Part shown: piece by piece, positions 40,991 through 55,117 of the stretch
Layout: each line of letters starts with the position of its first letter
Numbering within the stretch: position 1 is the stretch's first letter
Source of the DNA: Nitzschia sp. pyKryTriq1
Taxonomy: Eukaryota; Bacillariophyta; Bacillariophyceae; Bacillariales; Bacillariaceae
NCBI GenBank assembly: GCA_956465555.1
Contig: OY101118.1
Span: forward strand, 2,749,751 to 2,813,750
Length of the DNA stretch: 64,000 bases
Reading direction: 5' to 3'
Position numbers and translations under genes: made by a program
The notes under the pieces: generated by a model
What the model saw: only the letters and a program-made list of their open reading frames with translations
The model's database searches: none
Told to the model about the DNA's origin: nothing

Positions 40991-43900
40991 CTATGCCAAA
41001 AGGAACGTTCCTCCACCCTCAGTGATAGCATAGAGCAGCTTCTCTTTCAGCTCCTCTTCACTGCTGTAAGCGGGGAGGTCGAGAGAGTTGAAACACGTGT
41101 GCGCTGACATCAACGCGCCGGACGCACCGCCTGCCTTGTGGATGCTGAACTTTTGCACACCGCGCATACCAGGGAGTTCTCCAAAACCAGCCAAAGGTAC
41201 CTTCGAGCTTCCTGTCACAAATTGGAGGAAGGCGGCCTTTTGATTCCGCGAAAGCGAAAAAAGAACATTCCAAAACCATTGAATCTGCTGATCCGAAGAC
41301 TTCCAGCCGACATAGTCCGTGTTTTTTTTCAAATCGTGAACGTCGATGTCGGGAAGCCCCGAAATCAACAGCTCCAACTCACGAGGTGTGAAAATAGTGA
41401 TGAGATCACGGCTCACCAACTCATGAAAGCCGTCAAGGAAGGCATTGATCTGGCTTGATATCGCAGTAGTCATCCGGTGCTGACAGACAAGGCTGACATA
41501 TTTTGCCTTGTTCTCTTCCGTTACCGGTACATTCCTTCCGTTTGACAGCAAATCGATCATGCGGCTCCGTCCAAATGAATGATCTTCGATAGAAAAGGTC
41601 AATTCAAGCCCGAGATCCCCGAGGTTATACTCGAGGATCGTCTTCAAATTCTTGTAGTAGTCCGGGTCGATGGCTTCCATATCGTGGTGTGTTGGCTTGA
41701 TTCCAAGCATATGTTTGTACAGACTTCGTGTGAAGTGAGCGTCCAAGAGATAGCCATCAAGGACGGCCTTTCCCACGATACGACCAACGAATCGGAAGTA
41801 GCTCAGATGGTCGGGATTGATGCTACTGTTGGGGTTTGGTTGAAAAGTGCTGCCATCCTCGGTGGACGTGAATAGGGCGTAGTTTGGATTAAAAATTTCT
41901 TTTGCAAGGATGCCAAAAAATTCACGAGACAGGCCACCAGCGTCCACACCTTGTTCGTCTCGGAACGTGATATGGAGACGGCCGCGCATCTCATCGGCGT
42001 TGCGCAGCCGGAGCTGATGGTATGCATCTATCAACACATTTCTTCGGCTGATATGGAGGCGTAAGCTTCCATGTCGGCGACTGGCATGCTGTCTCAGTCG
42101 ACGAACTTGAGTCTTGAACCAGTGGCGTTTGACATCGAAGTCAAGGAGGTGTCTGCAGCGTGGGACGTGGACAAGCGCCTTGAGTCCCTTGTCTAAAAGA
42201 CTCGAGTTGTTCCTGACCAAGGCATTCAACAGAATCTTGTTTGATGTAGCAAATTCAATAAGTCTGTTTCCGCCAACAAGATGGTAGGTCTCGTCCTGGT
42301 CCACCCCGTCGTTGCTTGCTTTCTCCTGCGAACGATTCGCACTAGCATTGGCAACGAAAAACGATTCGATCGATGGCAGAAATCTGGTCAAAAGACCTGC
42401 GACGCTATTCTGCAGTCTCGTGCCACCCTCGGCGTTTTCGTCATCTCCCTGATTACTGCCATCGCCTGATGAGGTATCCTTGCCCTCCTCCATCCTCACT
42501 CCTTCCAAGCGCTGGACAATCTTGAGGCAAGAAGACAGCTCGGACCAGAGGTCGTCCAACTCCATGGCATTCAGCAAATGGACAAGCTCAGTTGTCACGT
42601 AAACGTTTCCGTCCTTTCGTGCAGATGTTTCGTCAACAACATCAGTGCATAATGCTTGAAGTGTTTGAAGGACCCGGAGAAGCTTCAATTCACTTGTACT
42701 TGTTGATACTGCGACTGAGCTTGATGCGCTCACGGGCGCTCTTGAGTTGCTCTTTGTGGCTTCAAGGTCCGCTTGATTGTCTGCATTAAAGTTCAGGGCT
42801 TTGTTTTCTGCAGCATTCGACATGCGAATACTGAGTGCTTTCAGATCGCGAATTGCATCTGCCCCCAAAGCCCTGGCCACTGACGCGAGTTCGGCAAGCA
42901 CGTATCCTCTATTCGCGTCAATTCTGCAAAGTCGCCTTGCAATAGTGTTCACTTTGGTGAATGATGTATCACGGCATGTTTCCATTCGCAAAATGGAGCA
43001 TAAGAGTTGAAGCCTCTCCTGCGAAACGACAATTCTGGGGACATCGATCCACTCTTTGCCGCTAGATGCGGCGGTATCAATTTCCTTCTGAGACACCTCC
43101 GCGACTTCCTCGCCGTGTTTGGGCAGATTCGAAAGAGGCGAAACCGCAACCTCAAGGAGGACGAGTAGTTGTTCCAGGTTCGCCGAACTTTTCGTATACC
43201 TAGGTTTCTCTAGGAGGTCCAGAAGTCTATCAAAAGCAGTTGGGCTGTTGTCCTCCATTTCGCTACCGTCCACGAGACCGTCTACCAAGATGTTGATGCA
43301 ATATCGCGGAGAATTCTTGCAAATATTCTGAAGAGTGTCCACGATTCGTGTAGCAACAACAGGCGGAAGGTATCGTTCATGCCGTGAACCTCTGGCAGAC
43401 ATGGGTAAGTTTGCCGCAATCGAAGCTACGGTGTCGGAAGTCTGCTTTCTTCTGATCATGTTGAGGCTGGGATTCAGGCCATCGGTTTCAAGCACTTCCG
43501 GGGCTGCACCGATTAAGAAAAGAGGCGGAAAATCATTCAAACTTTCCCCAAACTGAGCATCCATCTTCGAACGCCAGTCTTCCGGCCCTTCGTAATCCTT
43601 CTGAAGCGTGTTGAACGCAGATATCGCTCCTTGGTTGTCATCGTGAAGGAGCCTGATCAGCGCAGAGGTGAGTACACGCCGCAGTCTTGGTACACTTGTC
43701 ATGTTTTGAAAAACTTTCTGAATCATTTTTTGCGGCCGAACCGGGGACAGCAGATAAAGTAGGCGAAGAAAGCCCTCGAGGTCCGCCCTTGCTAGAGGCG
43801 GGGAAAGCCGCGAATACTGTTCTCCAGAAAGATAAACAACTGTATCCCTGTCACTTTCCACTCGTATTTTTCCAAAGGCTCGCTGCTTCCGTCTTGATCC

Positions 43901-46900
43901 ACTTGAAACCCCATTCTCGGTTTGCTCGCGGAGCCCGGTTCCTTGCAAATTGCGCTGGGCCCCGTCTTCGGGGTTGGCACCTGCCGCACCATGATGCGAA
44001 CCAGCAGTTGGTTCCTCGTAAGTTCTACGATGATTAATCGATGCTCTTTCCCGAAGGATTTGTGCCTCAGTTCTGAAGTTGGCGGGAAGGCTCTGCAAGA
44101 AAGCATCTTCCGCAGTCAGCAAAATTTCTTCTCGCAGTTCAGGAGAGAGTGACGCGATAAAGCTTGCATTGTCCATTTCTTCTGCATTCGCCGGGTCAGC
44201 AGGGGCTTCGTTGTGCATGCGACGCTCGCGCTGCTCTTGTTCCATTACCTCTCTTCTGACGTCTTCTGGCAATGCAGCTAGCGCTTCTGGATCCAATGAT
44301 GATCCTGCATCAAGTTGAGACGCGACGTCTGCGGTCGCTTGAGCTTGTGCGACTACCTCTCGTTGCATATCAGGTGGGAGGGCATTGAACACATCCAGGT
44401 CTACATCAGGGGGGCAGACGAGCGCATTCTCGTTCGAGGGTTCGTGCTGCAGTTGCGCACCGTCTCCATCAGATCCAGTTTCACCTCTAGATGGTTCGAC
44501 ATTGTCGTTAGACTCTCCATTTCTACCACCGAGGGGTGATTCCTCGGCATTTGCGCCAGCGGCATTCCCGTCGCCACCCGAATCGACATTGCTTTCCGGC
44601 GCTTCGCTGTCAGCCACCTGTGCATCTATTCCGCTGCCGCTTGCATGGTCATTCGCACCACCATGAGGCGAGAGACGCAGCCCAGCAGCTAGGGATGAAG
44701 CAACACCGTCCCCATCGCTGGCATCTGCATTGTCGTTGGCCATCCCAGCATCTGTGCCTGATGCAGCGTCATGCGGAGCGTCCGCCATGGGCGCATCTGC
44801 ATTGCCATCGGCGGAATGTCCTTCGTCGTTGGACCTCGCTGCATCGGTCTCCCCAGAATTCAGCGTCGTCTCTCCTGCTCTAACGGATGTGTCCTGCTGC
44901 ACTTGCGACGCCATGGCGTCTCCGAGAGCACGCTCGAATGCTGAACTGAATTCTTCAACCGTTGAATCAAATGGGAGGCCGTCGTCGGTCCATCCAACAG
45001 GGCCAGGGATAGCGTGAGACTGCGCATTCATTGCCAAGGTGATACCCGTCGCTCCGCGATTTGAACGGACAATGTTCCCATTTGACGTCGAAACCAAGAA
45101 GCCTCCTGATAGTGAGCTACTAGTCCAGTCTGTAGTAGAGCGTGCAGTCAATTGACCACGATGCGTCTCTCGGACACCATGTGGCAGAAGGTCTGAGACA
45201 AGCGCGTTCAAAGGCGGTAGATCAACGCCGCACAGAAGAGGGTGGAGAGAGTGCTGAGTTCGTGAGTGTGCGACTGAAGCGGGGCCTCCTGGAAACAACG
45301 GAGCGTCAATCTGAGATATTGTTGGAACTGTTTCCTCGTTAATCTCGATTGCCCTAGGTATCAAATCGTAGTTGCTGCTTCCTGCATTCATTGTGGGTCC
45401 TCCGTAAACATACTCCATTGAGCTTACAGTCCACCGTCTCCCGTCTCCAAGATTCGAATATCCCAAATCTGGTTGATTTCTTTGATTAATCTGAGGCAGA
45501 GTGCCCACGGCTCCCCTTAAATTTCTGCCACCATTTGACACGCCCCTTGATATTCCAGATTGGTTCCCGAAAGCAGCTGCTGCTGGGCCACCAGGGATAG
45601 GCCTGCTTTCAATCACATTGCCACTTTGGTTAACAATACGAATACCAAGCGATCCCTCGATCTCGGCCAGGGCATCTCCGTGTATTTCGCCTGTTCGAAG
45701 CAACGTTCCGATCATGGCCTCGGCAGCATCGATGAATCCTCTTGTCCGAGCAGAGACGTTTCCGCCTAACTGCTGTCCAAGTCCTCTTCGACTTCCGAGA
45801 AGCATGCCTCCGAAACCATTTGATTCGATCCTTTGCCAGCCACCGTCGATCATTTGTTCTCCCCGTTCCGCCATCCCTTCTTCCGGGACATCAAGGTTGG
45901 GGTTCTCGACCAACATGTCGTCTCGGTACTCGGCGTTTAAGTCGCTCTCATTCTCGAAATCCTGACGATGAGGTGACTCGTCATCTTCTATTATTGACTC
46001 GGAATCATCATCTTCTCCGTCTTCCTCTTCCTCGTCGTCGTCGTCGTCATCATCATCTTCGTCTTCTTCAGAATCTTCTTCGTCTCCATCACTGGAATCG
46101 CCTGAATCTTCACTACTGGACATTGAACCGTCGCTATCCTCGTCCTCTTCGATGTCCTCGTCCATCTCCATGTGATTCTCCTCCATTTCTACCTCTTCCA
46201 TGTGAGGCTCGCCCTCGTTGATAATGAATTGATCGGGTTCATCGGCTCTGGGGGGATGAAGCTCCTCTGTATCGATGAATCTATCGCCAATATCCTGACT
46301 ATCGATGGCTTCCTCTCGTGACGCTTGGACTGCAAAAGCGTCCTCAAGCATGTGATCGTCCGCAAAGGAGTCGTTTCGATCTTTTCGGTGATCGGCAGTG
46401 GACGATTTAGCTGCCTTCGCACTCCCTTTCAAATCGCGGGCTGTGTCTTTCTCGACAAGCTGTTTTACGGCATCATTGACGCTTGTCCGTGTAAGGACCT
46501 CGAAGGGCAGCATGAGGGAAGCCATGACTGAAGTTGCTCGAGGATGGCTCAAGGGGACTCTATGCATAGCGATGAGAAGAGCATGCGCCACACCAGCGTC
46601 AAGCATCATTCGGATCACCTCAAAGCTCAAAGTGGTGTTCCCGTCATAGTTGTTTCCACTGTTGCGCGGAGCTGCCAAACCAATGCAAAGCTCCCCCCAA
46701 GCTTGTATGGCATGCACCTCCGACGATCGTGGCCTCGCAAATACATGTTCAGCGGAGGGAGAAGCTCCAGACAGACCCAGCAGCCCACCACTAAGCGCAA
46801 AGACGAGCTCAGTAATGACACGACGTCTGCCCTCACCTGGGCGAGCCACCAGTGCGAACAGCAATCTCGCAGACGCTTGTGAAACTTTGGTCCGGCGGAA

Positions 46901-49900
46901 GGCGAATTGCTTCTTTTTCTTTTTCTCCTCGTCCGCTTCCTTGTTACCGGACTGCTCATCCCAGAGTTGATGCTCACTGATGCACGATCGATCCTGAATT
47001 AGCAAGGAATGTAAAAGAAAGCTTACAAATGTTTTGGGAGGAGCTGGACACCCACCGAGGGCATGCTGAACGCCAAGACTCACACTTGATGAGTTTCGGT
47101 TCGACTTGCTCTTGCTAGGACGGAATCTATGAATGGACGTAGCACAGGCTGGGATGGCTAACACCAAATCAGAAAGGATACCAATGACGTCAGCCGTCCA
47201 CAAGAAGTTGATTTCAAAACCAAACTCGGGTATCTTGTCGTCCGAGGAGTTCCCCGCATCCATGGGAAAACTGCTCTTGATGACGTAGTTAATCAGTAAA
47301 TTCGTGACGGACAATGCAGGGCCCTTCATCTCTTCTTCCTTTCGTTCTTTGTGTTCAGCCTTTTCTTTCTTTGCTCTCTTCGGCGTATGACCTCGTTTGT
47401 GGGATCGTACAGGAGTTTTGCTGCGCGGACTCCCGTTTGATTTCTTTGATTTTCCCATGCTCGATCTGCGTATGAGTGGGGATTTGATTGCATGAGACAG
47501 TCTTCTCTTCTTTAGCAAGTCAGAGACAATTCTCAAGTTCCGTGCCCTGCTTTGCGGTGAAAGAAGGGTGACCTTTCCATCTGAAGCATCCTCAGATCGG
47601 CCCTTTTCGAAAAGTACTGTGACGGCAACCGCTTTGAGAAACGAGGACGGCTCACGACACAGCAACGGGGTGATAGCCTGGACGAAGTTTTTCTTCGGAA
47701 CACTCGGGTTCTTTTCTTCCGAGCCATGGGTGGCATTGCTTTTTGAGGGAAACTTCGAGATTATTCCACGAATTTCAGTCTCCATTGCCACTTGGAGTGT
47801 ATGCTCGTCTTCGAGCAGTCGGCGGAAGATCAGGGTAACAAGACCAGAATGCCCAGTGAAGCGACTCTTGTGAGGCAAGGACAAAATTTTCTCTGCGAGC
47901 CCTGCCTTAGCACAGTCGCTTGAAATACTTGGGGCACGCAAAAGCCGCAGCAGAAGAAGGAGCGTTGCATGGATGACCCCTGGACTCGTCTGGCCACTTT
48001 CGAGAACTTGCAAGCAAATATCTGCGCACTTATGCAAAGCCGCAATAGGCAGCAGAGGAAAATAGGCAGGTACGCCTTTGAAAAGAAGGTCCTCCGTGCA
48101 ATCACCACTCTCGCTTGCTGCCTCTTCGACTTTACTTTCGTCAACTTTCGACGTCGTGTCGGGGTTGGTTTTCGATTCGTCAACAATTGATTTTTTCTGG
48201 CTTGAGCCATCATTTCCGCTGCCCAAAGCTAGGAAGAGATCACGGGCCAGAATCGATAATTCTTCAGCCTGTTTTCTATGCTCGTCTTCGACCTGCTGTA
48301 ATTCGTCGGCGACTATTGAAGCAGCTGCTTCTGTGACCTTCTCTTTGTCCGGAAAGGCCACAATAGGTTGGGCCATGATGTCAAGCAAAAGTAGGGATGG
48401 CGCCAACCAGACGGGGCTAATGTTGTTGGTCGGGTCATCGCAAGGTTTCAGTACATTTTGAATGCAGCAGATTATTTTCTGGATCAGGCAGTGTTTGAGA
48501 ACCAGAGTTCTAGTCTTCGGGAGGGCTCGTGTAAACAAAACCGTGGCATGGCACAAAGCCGAGAAGCTGTATTCATATCCTTCCGAGACAGAAAACTCGA
48601 CTGACTTGTCAACTTCTTTCTCGGTTATCTGCGAGCCAAGCCGCTCGACCAATTCAGCCGCCACGCTCTCGCGATCGTCTGGATAACGCTGACAAATATC
48701 GAGCAAAAATGATGCAAGCACTACCGTGAACGCTTCGCCGTCGCCATCACCAGCATCTGACTGCGTGTTCACAGTTTTCAAGCCAGCAAGAATGTCACAG
48801 GAAATTCTTGTGGCTTCCACCTTCCATCTCTGAAGCTGTGACTGAGCCTTGGCCAAAGATTCGTCAGCTGGCTTCTTCTCGTCGCTAGCAGAAGTCGCCT
48901 GATCGACTTCCATTGCCTCGGGCGCCGAAATCTCCTCCTGTGTTCCGTTTGCATTGGCAGCAGGGGGTTCTGCCGCAGCATCCCCGGAAGTGGATTCATT
49001 TGCTTGGCTGCGTTGTTCGCGCTGCCGACGACGTTCCGCAGCTGCGTTACGGCGACGTTCTACCTCGCGAGGACTTGGGGGAGGATGCGAAAGAGCATAT
49101 TCCATCGCAATCTCAAGCTGATTCGATCTTGTACTGTCGATTGCGACCCACGAGTGGTCACTGCTAAATCCCATCTCCATTAGCCTTGTCACTGCCTCTT
49201 CGCTTGGTTCAAAGTCTTGTTCACTTGAGCCCTCTACTCGATTGGCCACGAGGCCTCGGAATGCATTCCAGAGCCCAGACTCTTCTCTCAGATTAGTCCT
49301 CGCTGAGGTAGTCAAACTGGTCTTTTTCGTGGAATCTTCCAACCCGGTGATTATCTCCGAGACCAGTGTGACGATCGGGTGTGCCACAAATGGAGGTGCA
49401 AACACAAATCTACTATCCGCCCAGATGCCACGGATTGTGTCTGAGACGGTGGATAGAACTTCTCTGAAGAATATTTCGGGCGAGAAAGTTTCCTCGCTCC
49501 CGAGACTCGACGGCTCGGAGTTGTCGCCTAGAAGCGATGGAAGATCCCCTAGTTTGACACGGCTTAGAACCGTCGCCACTGGTGAAGAAGTGATCGCTGG
49601 TCCTGATGTGAGGCGTTTCAATACCGCAACCACGGCTGGTAGGCTGGCTGCTGTTGTTCGACTTTGTCTCCTTTTCGGTATTATTTTCGTTCGGGGATCG
49701 TCACAAGTTGTCACTTCCTGGGCTCGTTCCTGGAAGTCATGTAACGCCTGATCAAAAATGAACTGCATTGCGACAAAAACACTTATACGGTCGTCAGTTC
49801 CCGAAGAACTCGCGGATTTGTGATCATTTGAGAGAGCGATCAGCAGGGGTACGTTGACAGTCCGGCGATCACGCTTTTCTTCAAAGAGGCATGCTCGAAG

Positions 49901-52900
49901 ATGGCTAACCATGCATCCGAGGTACATCGATGCCCCCGACAGATTTATCGAAGATGGTGATTCTCCTTCCTTGATTGCATTAGAAATGCCGTTGAGGTTG
50001 AACCCTTCACTGATGCCAGACTTCAAGATCCTCATTATGGTAGCGACATGAGCACCCATTGTACCTTGCTGGAAAGATAGCGTTCTAACAGGGAGAGTAC
50101 GGATACCCTGCACGACAACTTTCGAGAGTGCGGCGAAAAGTTCTGCGTAGCTTGACTGAAGTCGTGCCAGTATATTTGCACCAGTCGTCCTCATGTCGGG
50201 AACACCGGTCTCAATTCTAGCCTTGGCGCCGGTCACTTCGTCCACAGCGGGTGCGTCCTCATCGACTTCCCACACGCTCAAAACTTCAGCGATTGGTTCC
50301 CGGCCGTGTCCACGTGTCTGCTCTGAAAGCCACCCTCTAGCGGTTCTGTATCGCATCACTCCTGAGGAATTCACACATCTGTCGAAAGCTTGTACAATCT
50401 CACCCATTTCCATGTTCCCAACGCTGGCGCATGAGTCTATTTCGATGCCGTCGCGGACTACAGCTCCCTCTGGACAAACAATGCGCAACCTATAACGCAA
50501 ACCCTTTCTCTTCACGGCTTTCCGTCTTTCTTTCTCGCGTTCCTCGAAACCATCTTCCGTCCTGACTCTGCAAGCTTCAAAAAGAGCTGACTGATGAAAC
50601 CTGCGCAGACGCCCGACGAGCTCTTCGAACGAAGTAGATGATAATTCTTTCTTCCATTCGCGCTCCTGACGGCTCCACCCACTCCCCACTTCTTGACCGC
50701 GCTGACAAGCAGCCTTTATGGCAGAGGAGAGGAAGCTAGTTATCCACTGCACAGTAACCACTTGCCTGAGATAATCACTGATCACACATCTTCTTGTGGA
50801 AGGCACAGACGGATCCGAAAGTAGGTCATAAACAGTTTCACATGGTAGTCCGTCTAAGACAAATGTAGCATCGCAGCCATCAACATTGTTGTTACGTTGG
50901 GAGGGCAAAGCATTTCGCATCGCAAGCTGGAGTTCCTCGAGTTTACCGGCATGCGACGAGGCATGATTCATCAGGGTCTTGACCAGTTCAAATGGATCAT
51001 AGCGCAAAGCAATACATCTGAATGCGAGGGCCATGGCATCCTCGCTCGCTGAATGGCTGAGGGTACTCACAGAGGGGCAACTAAGACAGCTAATGTGCGA
51101 CAAGAATTCCCTTCCAGTAGGCATCAAACACGGGTACAGCCGTAGGAGAGCATCTAAACCTCCAGCGGCCACAAATGGACTGCAATGGTCCTCGTTGTGA
51201 AGAATTTGCTCGAGAAGTTGGCCAAAGTTGAGGGCATATTGCATAAGATACGACCGTTCGTTTTCCATCTCACTTGCCGGACCTTCCTTCTTAAAGGTTC
51301 CATAGTCTTCTTCCTTCTCCTTGGCAGCAAGGTTTTCGCCGATTTCGGTTACTCTGTTCATTGCGTTCGCTATAGCTGCACAGACCAGAGGCTTCAAAAT
51401 CGATGTATGACGCATGATCTCGTCAAGGCCGGTTCCAACGATCGCTGTCATCTCGTTCAGCAGGCATTTGCTTCTCGGCATTGCGTACTTAGGGTGGTAG
51501 AAGATCTTCAACAGTGCGGGGAAGGGGTCCGCGTCCTTGATGGCACTTGCCCCGTCTTCTGTCAGAGCAAGGGCGGATATTACATTTGGTACTGCCATGA
51601 TAAGTTCGGGGACAGGGGGCAGTAGAGGCTCGCCATCTTGTCCCCCACGGAAGTAAGCAAGGAAGGACTTTGCGAGACCACTATCGTGAACATGACGCAC
51701 GACATGGGGATCACTGTTCATTACATCTGCCAAAAGAGTGGCGATGAGAGATACAAGATGCCCCCCATACGCTTCAATATTATCCAAAATGCATATCAAG
51801 GCCGCGGTCAGGTCAGGCTTTCGCAATTGGGCTGCACCAGAGGGGGTAATTACTGATGACGAGGAGGTCGACTCTTGGTGGAAAACGACTGTCAAACAAG
51901 TTACAATGCTGAATAGAAGAACACGCTGAGAGCAATGGAGAGGTGGTTCTTGTCCTTCTGTATCGATGTCCATAGCGACAGCACCTGTAGCGGCTAAGGA
52001 AAGGGGCTTCGTAGTCGTAGCAAGAATCTCCTGCGACAACCTTTTCGTTAGGACTTCGACTCCGTTCATATCATGGAAGGCTGTAAGGGCGTTGGTTTGG
52101 GTGACAATCGCCCCTTCAATGATTTGAACAGCCTGAGCTGAAATAAAACGGAAAAGTGCCCTCATTCTATTTGCATCTTCAGAGGTCACAGCATCCAACC
52201 CCGATTTCTCAAAAATATCTTCGTGGTCAATAGTGACGGTTGCCAATAGCGCAGGGATGAGACCACATTCTGTCAGAGCAGCCGTCCCGGATTGTGTCGA
52301 AACCACAGCAGAGGTCAAGGTAAGAACGGAATCAATGAACTCGAGGGCTTTCAGTAGTTGTTCATTTCTCGGAAGGGGAGGAGGCATAACCGCTTGAACG
52401 AAAGCAAGACCAATGTCCAATGCGATAGCCTCTTCCTCGCTATGTCCCACGTCCATCGACTTTTCTGCTGGCTTCTCTTCAGAGCTAACAATAGTTGAAA
52501 GAGAAGCGAGAGAAAAACGAATCAAAGTTGGGAGAAGGCCCAGGTACTGTCCCTTTCCAACGCCGAGTTCGCTCAACACATTTGAATGTCTTGCTACTCC
52601 AGTGAGCGCACCTGTCGTCCCATCCCTTCGGCCTACAAGGGCTGTCAGAGCTTGGAGTGCAAGTTCCCGGAGTTCGTAGGGAACAGCGGGAGAGTTTGCA
52701 AGCGCTGATATGGCATCCTGCCTTGATGAACTGGGTTCCTGCAATGTAGCTCTCGACGATGCTGCAGACACCGACGCAGAAGATACAGTCGGCCGCAACA
52801 AATCAATCATCTCCACGCAAAGCTCGGGTTGGGCTTGAAAGTAGCCCGACATGATTTCTTGAGACGGATGGGCGTACAGTATGGTGATAATTGCCCGTAA

Positions 52901-54159
52901 ACGGCGTTCCAAGGCAGCAATACGCGTTGTGCGACAGTGGAAGGATCGTGCTAGGCGGATATCTGAAAGCAAAGGGAAAAGCCTGTCGTCGGGGATTTGG
53001 TCCCGACCTCCGGCTTTCTCGAGGCATTCGAAGAAGAGACACGGCGTGGATCGAATGGCTTCTTCCCCAAGAGTCACCGGGGCTACTCTGCGTCTCTTTT
53101 GCTTAGTACCAGAGGATGATTCATCGCTATCATCGCTGATTTTAGTATCCGTGACCATGGCAGAATCGTCAATTATGTCCTTTTTGAGTAGAGAAAGTTC
53201 GACTAACAACGAGTCATTCATCTCCTCAGAGTCGGACTTCTTCTCCTCCGATGACTGGGACCGTCTGAAAAAAGTAAAATGGAGTTCTCCAGCTTCTTTG
53301 GGCAATGCGCCCTGTCCAAACTCGGAATCGTCCGCAGCGGAACACGTGTATAGGCCAAGTCCCGATCCACGAGTACCCCACCCTCGCGCCATGGCTACAA
53401 GGCGTTTGTGTGAGGTTGTGCGGGAAGAATGTAGAGCAGTCGTATGCTGCTGGAGTTCGGGAGCTTGTTGCTTGTGGAGTGCAGGCGGGGTCGAAAGATT
53501 GCAGAGAACTTCAAGAGCATCGCCCGCGATGGTGTCGTCAGCTGCAGCTAGCAAGTCAACGAGTTCTTCCACAGAGTTGAAGACGGATTTATTTGAAGAA
53601 TTTGACATCAAGCCCGACAAGAAATGTAGAATGATTCCAAGATTCTTGAGCGTTGTCTCTGGAACACTGTTGACTTCTTCCGGCGAGTTTGCTGGCATCG
53701 ATACGAGCTGGTTTGCGGAGCTAGCAGCTCCGCGTGACTGCGTACGTTTGACGGGGCCGATGAGGAGCATAGCAGGATATTTCTGAATGAAATACGAAAT
53801 GCAAGCGTCGATCTTATTCAAAGGGTGAATCCATTCCTGCAAGTCCACCTGCGTACCACGACCACGACCGAACACGATTGCATTAGATGGGTTTCCAGAT
53901 ACTACATAGTATACGATTTCCTTTCATGATGTCGCGACCGACTTACCTGCTCCTCAAAGGTCCACGACTGCCATGGTTCAATCAATGAAACGAGATAATC
54001 GATATCCAAAGGCTCTTCAACGTCGTCCGGTTTCGAGTAGGTCTTTCCTAGCTCCACTCGAGCTTCGATTCCAGTCAAGGCTTGCCTGAGTTCCACGAGC
54101 CTGTCGTCGTCGATGATCTGGGGGGTGATTCCAACTTCAGCGGACAATATTGGAGCCAT
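40991..54159 (-). CDS. Giant HECT E3 ubiquitin ligase, HUWE1/Tom1/UPL1 type
   Basis: Two exons, 54159-53947 and 53848-40991, with a 98 bp intron; the second exon is a single 12.86 kb open frame. Total about 4356 residues, in the size range of HUWE1 and plant UPL1/2. Order: N-terminal armadillo-like region (about 60-1100, resembling DUF908/DUF913); a UBA domain near 1624-1665 (RLMEMGFSSDHSWVAI); an acidic run near 2630-2695; ubiquitin-binding LPxDxxxEV motifs (NALPPDMQREVV, AALPEDVRREVM, ASLSPELREEIL, about 3220-3330); and a C-terminal HECT domain with the catalytic Cys4323 in AHTCFNSLDLP, 33 residues from the end. It attaches ubiquitin to substrates in nucleus and cytosol. The splice joins SWTFEEQ to VDLQEWIHP. 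Only one intron in 13 kb is notable. Confidence 0.95.
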
Positions 54160-55117
54160 GCTTTTCCGTTCGTGATTTCGATCGAACTCTTAAGCTGATA
54201 TGTATGACTCTATACTCTGGCGACAATGAGAGCATTTCGTGTGAGTTTCGGGCGGAAAGGCATGGCCGCTATGCAATCGCGTTGCAGAAGATTGGAGAAC
54301 GACATGAAAAATGCTCACCTTTTGATGCTCTTGGTATTCAGATATTTCAGTAGCTGTAGACAATATGAGTTGTACTGGACAGGAATAAGCGCTTGAAAAC
54401 GTCTACGACCTCCTCCCCTACCCGCTTCAAAGAAACTGGATGTGTTTTGTCTATCTTCGAGATAGTCGTATACGGTACCGGTAGAGAAAATCTCCTTCTA
54501 TTTTGCCTTCCGCCATTGCCGCAGGTGGAAGGTCAGAGGCAAGAGACAGCAAAGCCAAAACCCCGCCATCATCTAACCCGCACAGACAGATTGTACCGGT
54601 AGTACTGTACCAGTACTGCCGTCTACGTCGGTTTCTACGAAAGGCCCCGAGACATAAACAGATGCGAGTATCAAGTGCGCGGAACCATGGCGAATACTCG
54701 GCTGGTCGGACAGACCTAGGAGTCGTGAAGTCATTACTGAACTTTGGAGCGGCGAACAAACGTAGGACTTCGTAGAAAGGTCTACGTAGAGGTCTTGACT
54801 AACTCGAGCAACCAAGCAAGGCGTCACGCATGCATGACCATGCGATCGTGACAGTGACGACTGACTGATGAGCGCAAGCGAACGAGAAGGAAGATGCTCA
54901 CACTCTACTCTCTAGACAAACTAAAGTATGAGTATAAATCAGCCTTTTCATTGCTCCAATATTACTACATAAACCTCTCTACTAGAAACGCTAGACTCTC
55001 AGGGAAAAGTTGAAAGTCTGTGGTTCCCACGAAGTGTTACTGCTACTCGTTACAATGATTGATTTGTTCGTATATCCCCCAGCTTCTTTTGTCGTTCGTC
55101 GCCAGTGGCTGTTATCC
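54160..55117. other. Intergenic region
   Basis: Promoter region of the HECT ligase and 3' region of the LRR gene. No gene is seen. GTAC clusters at 54472-54485 and 54593-54620. Confidence 0.5.
54593..54620. repeat. GTAC palindrome cluster
   Basis: ACCGGTAGTACTGTACCAGTACTG about 440-460 bp upstream of the HECT ligase start codon. Confidence 0.6.

Noticed and set aside
52881-53786. 301-codon open frame on the + strand
   Set aside because: It lies opposite the N-terminal part of the HECT ligase, is Ser/Arg-rich, and has no domain.
53849-53946. Alternative start of the HECT ligase at the GTG of VFGRGRG (53875)
   Set aside because: There is no ATG there. Splicing from the upstream exon gives a continuous, family-like sequence (SWTFEEQ to VDLQEWIHP).
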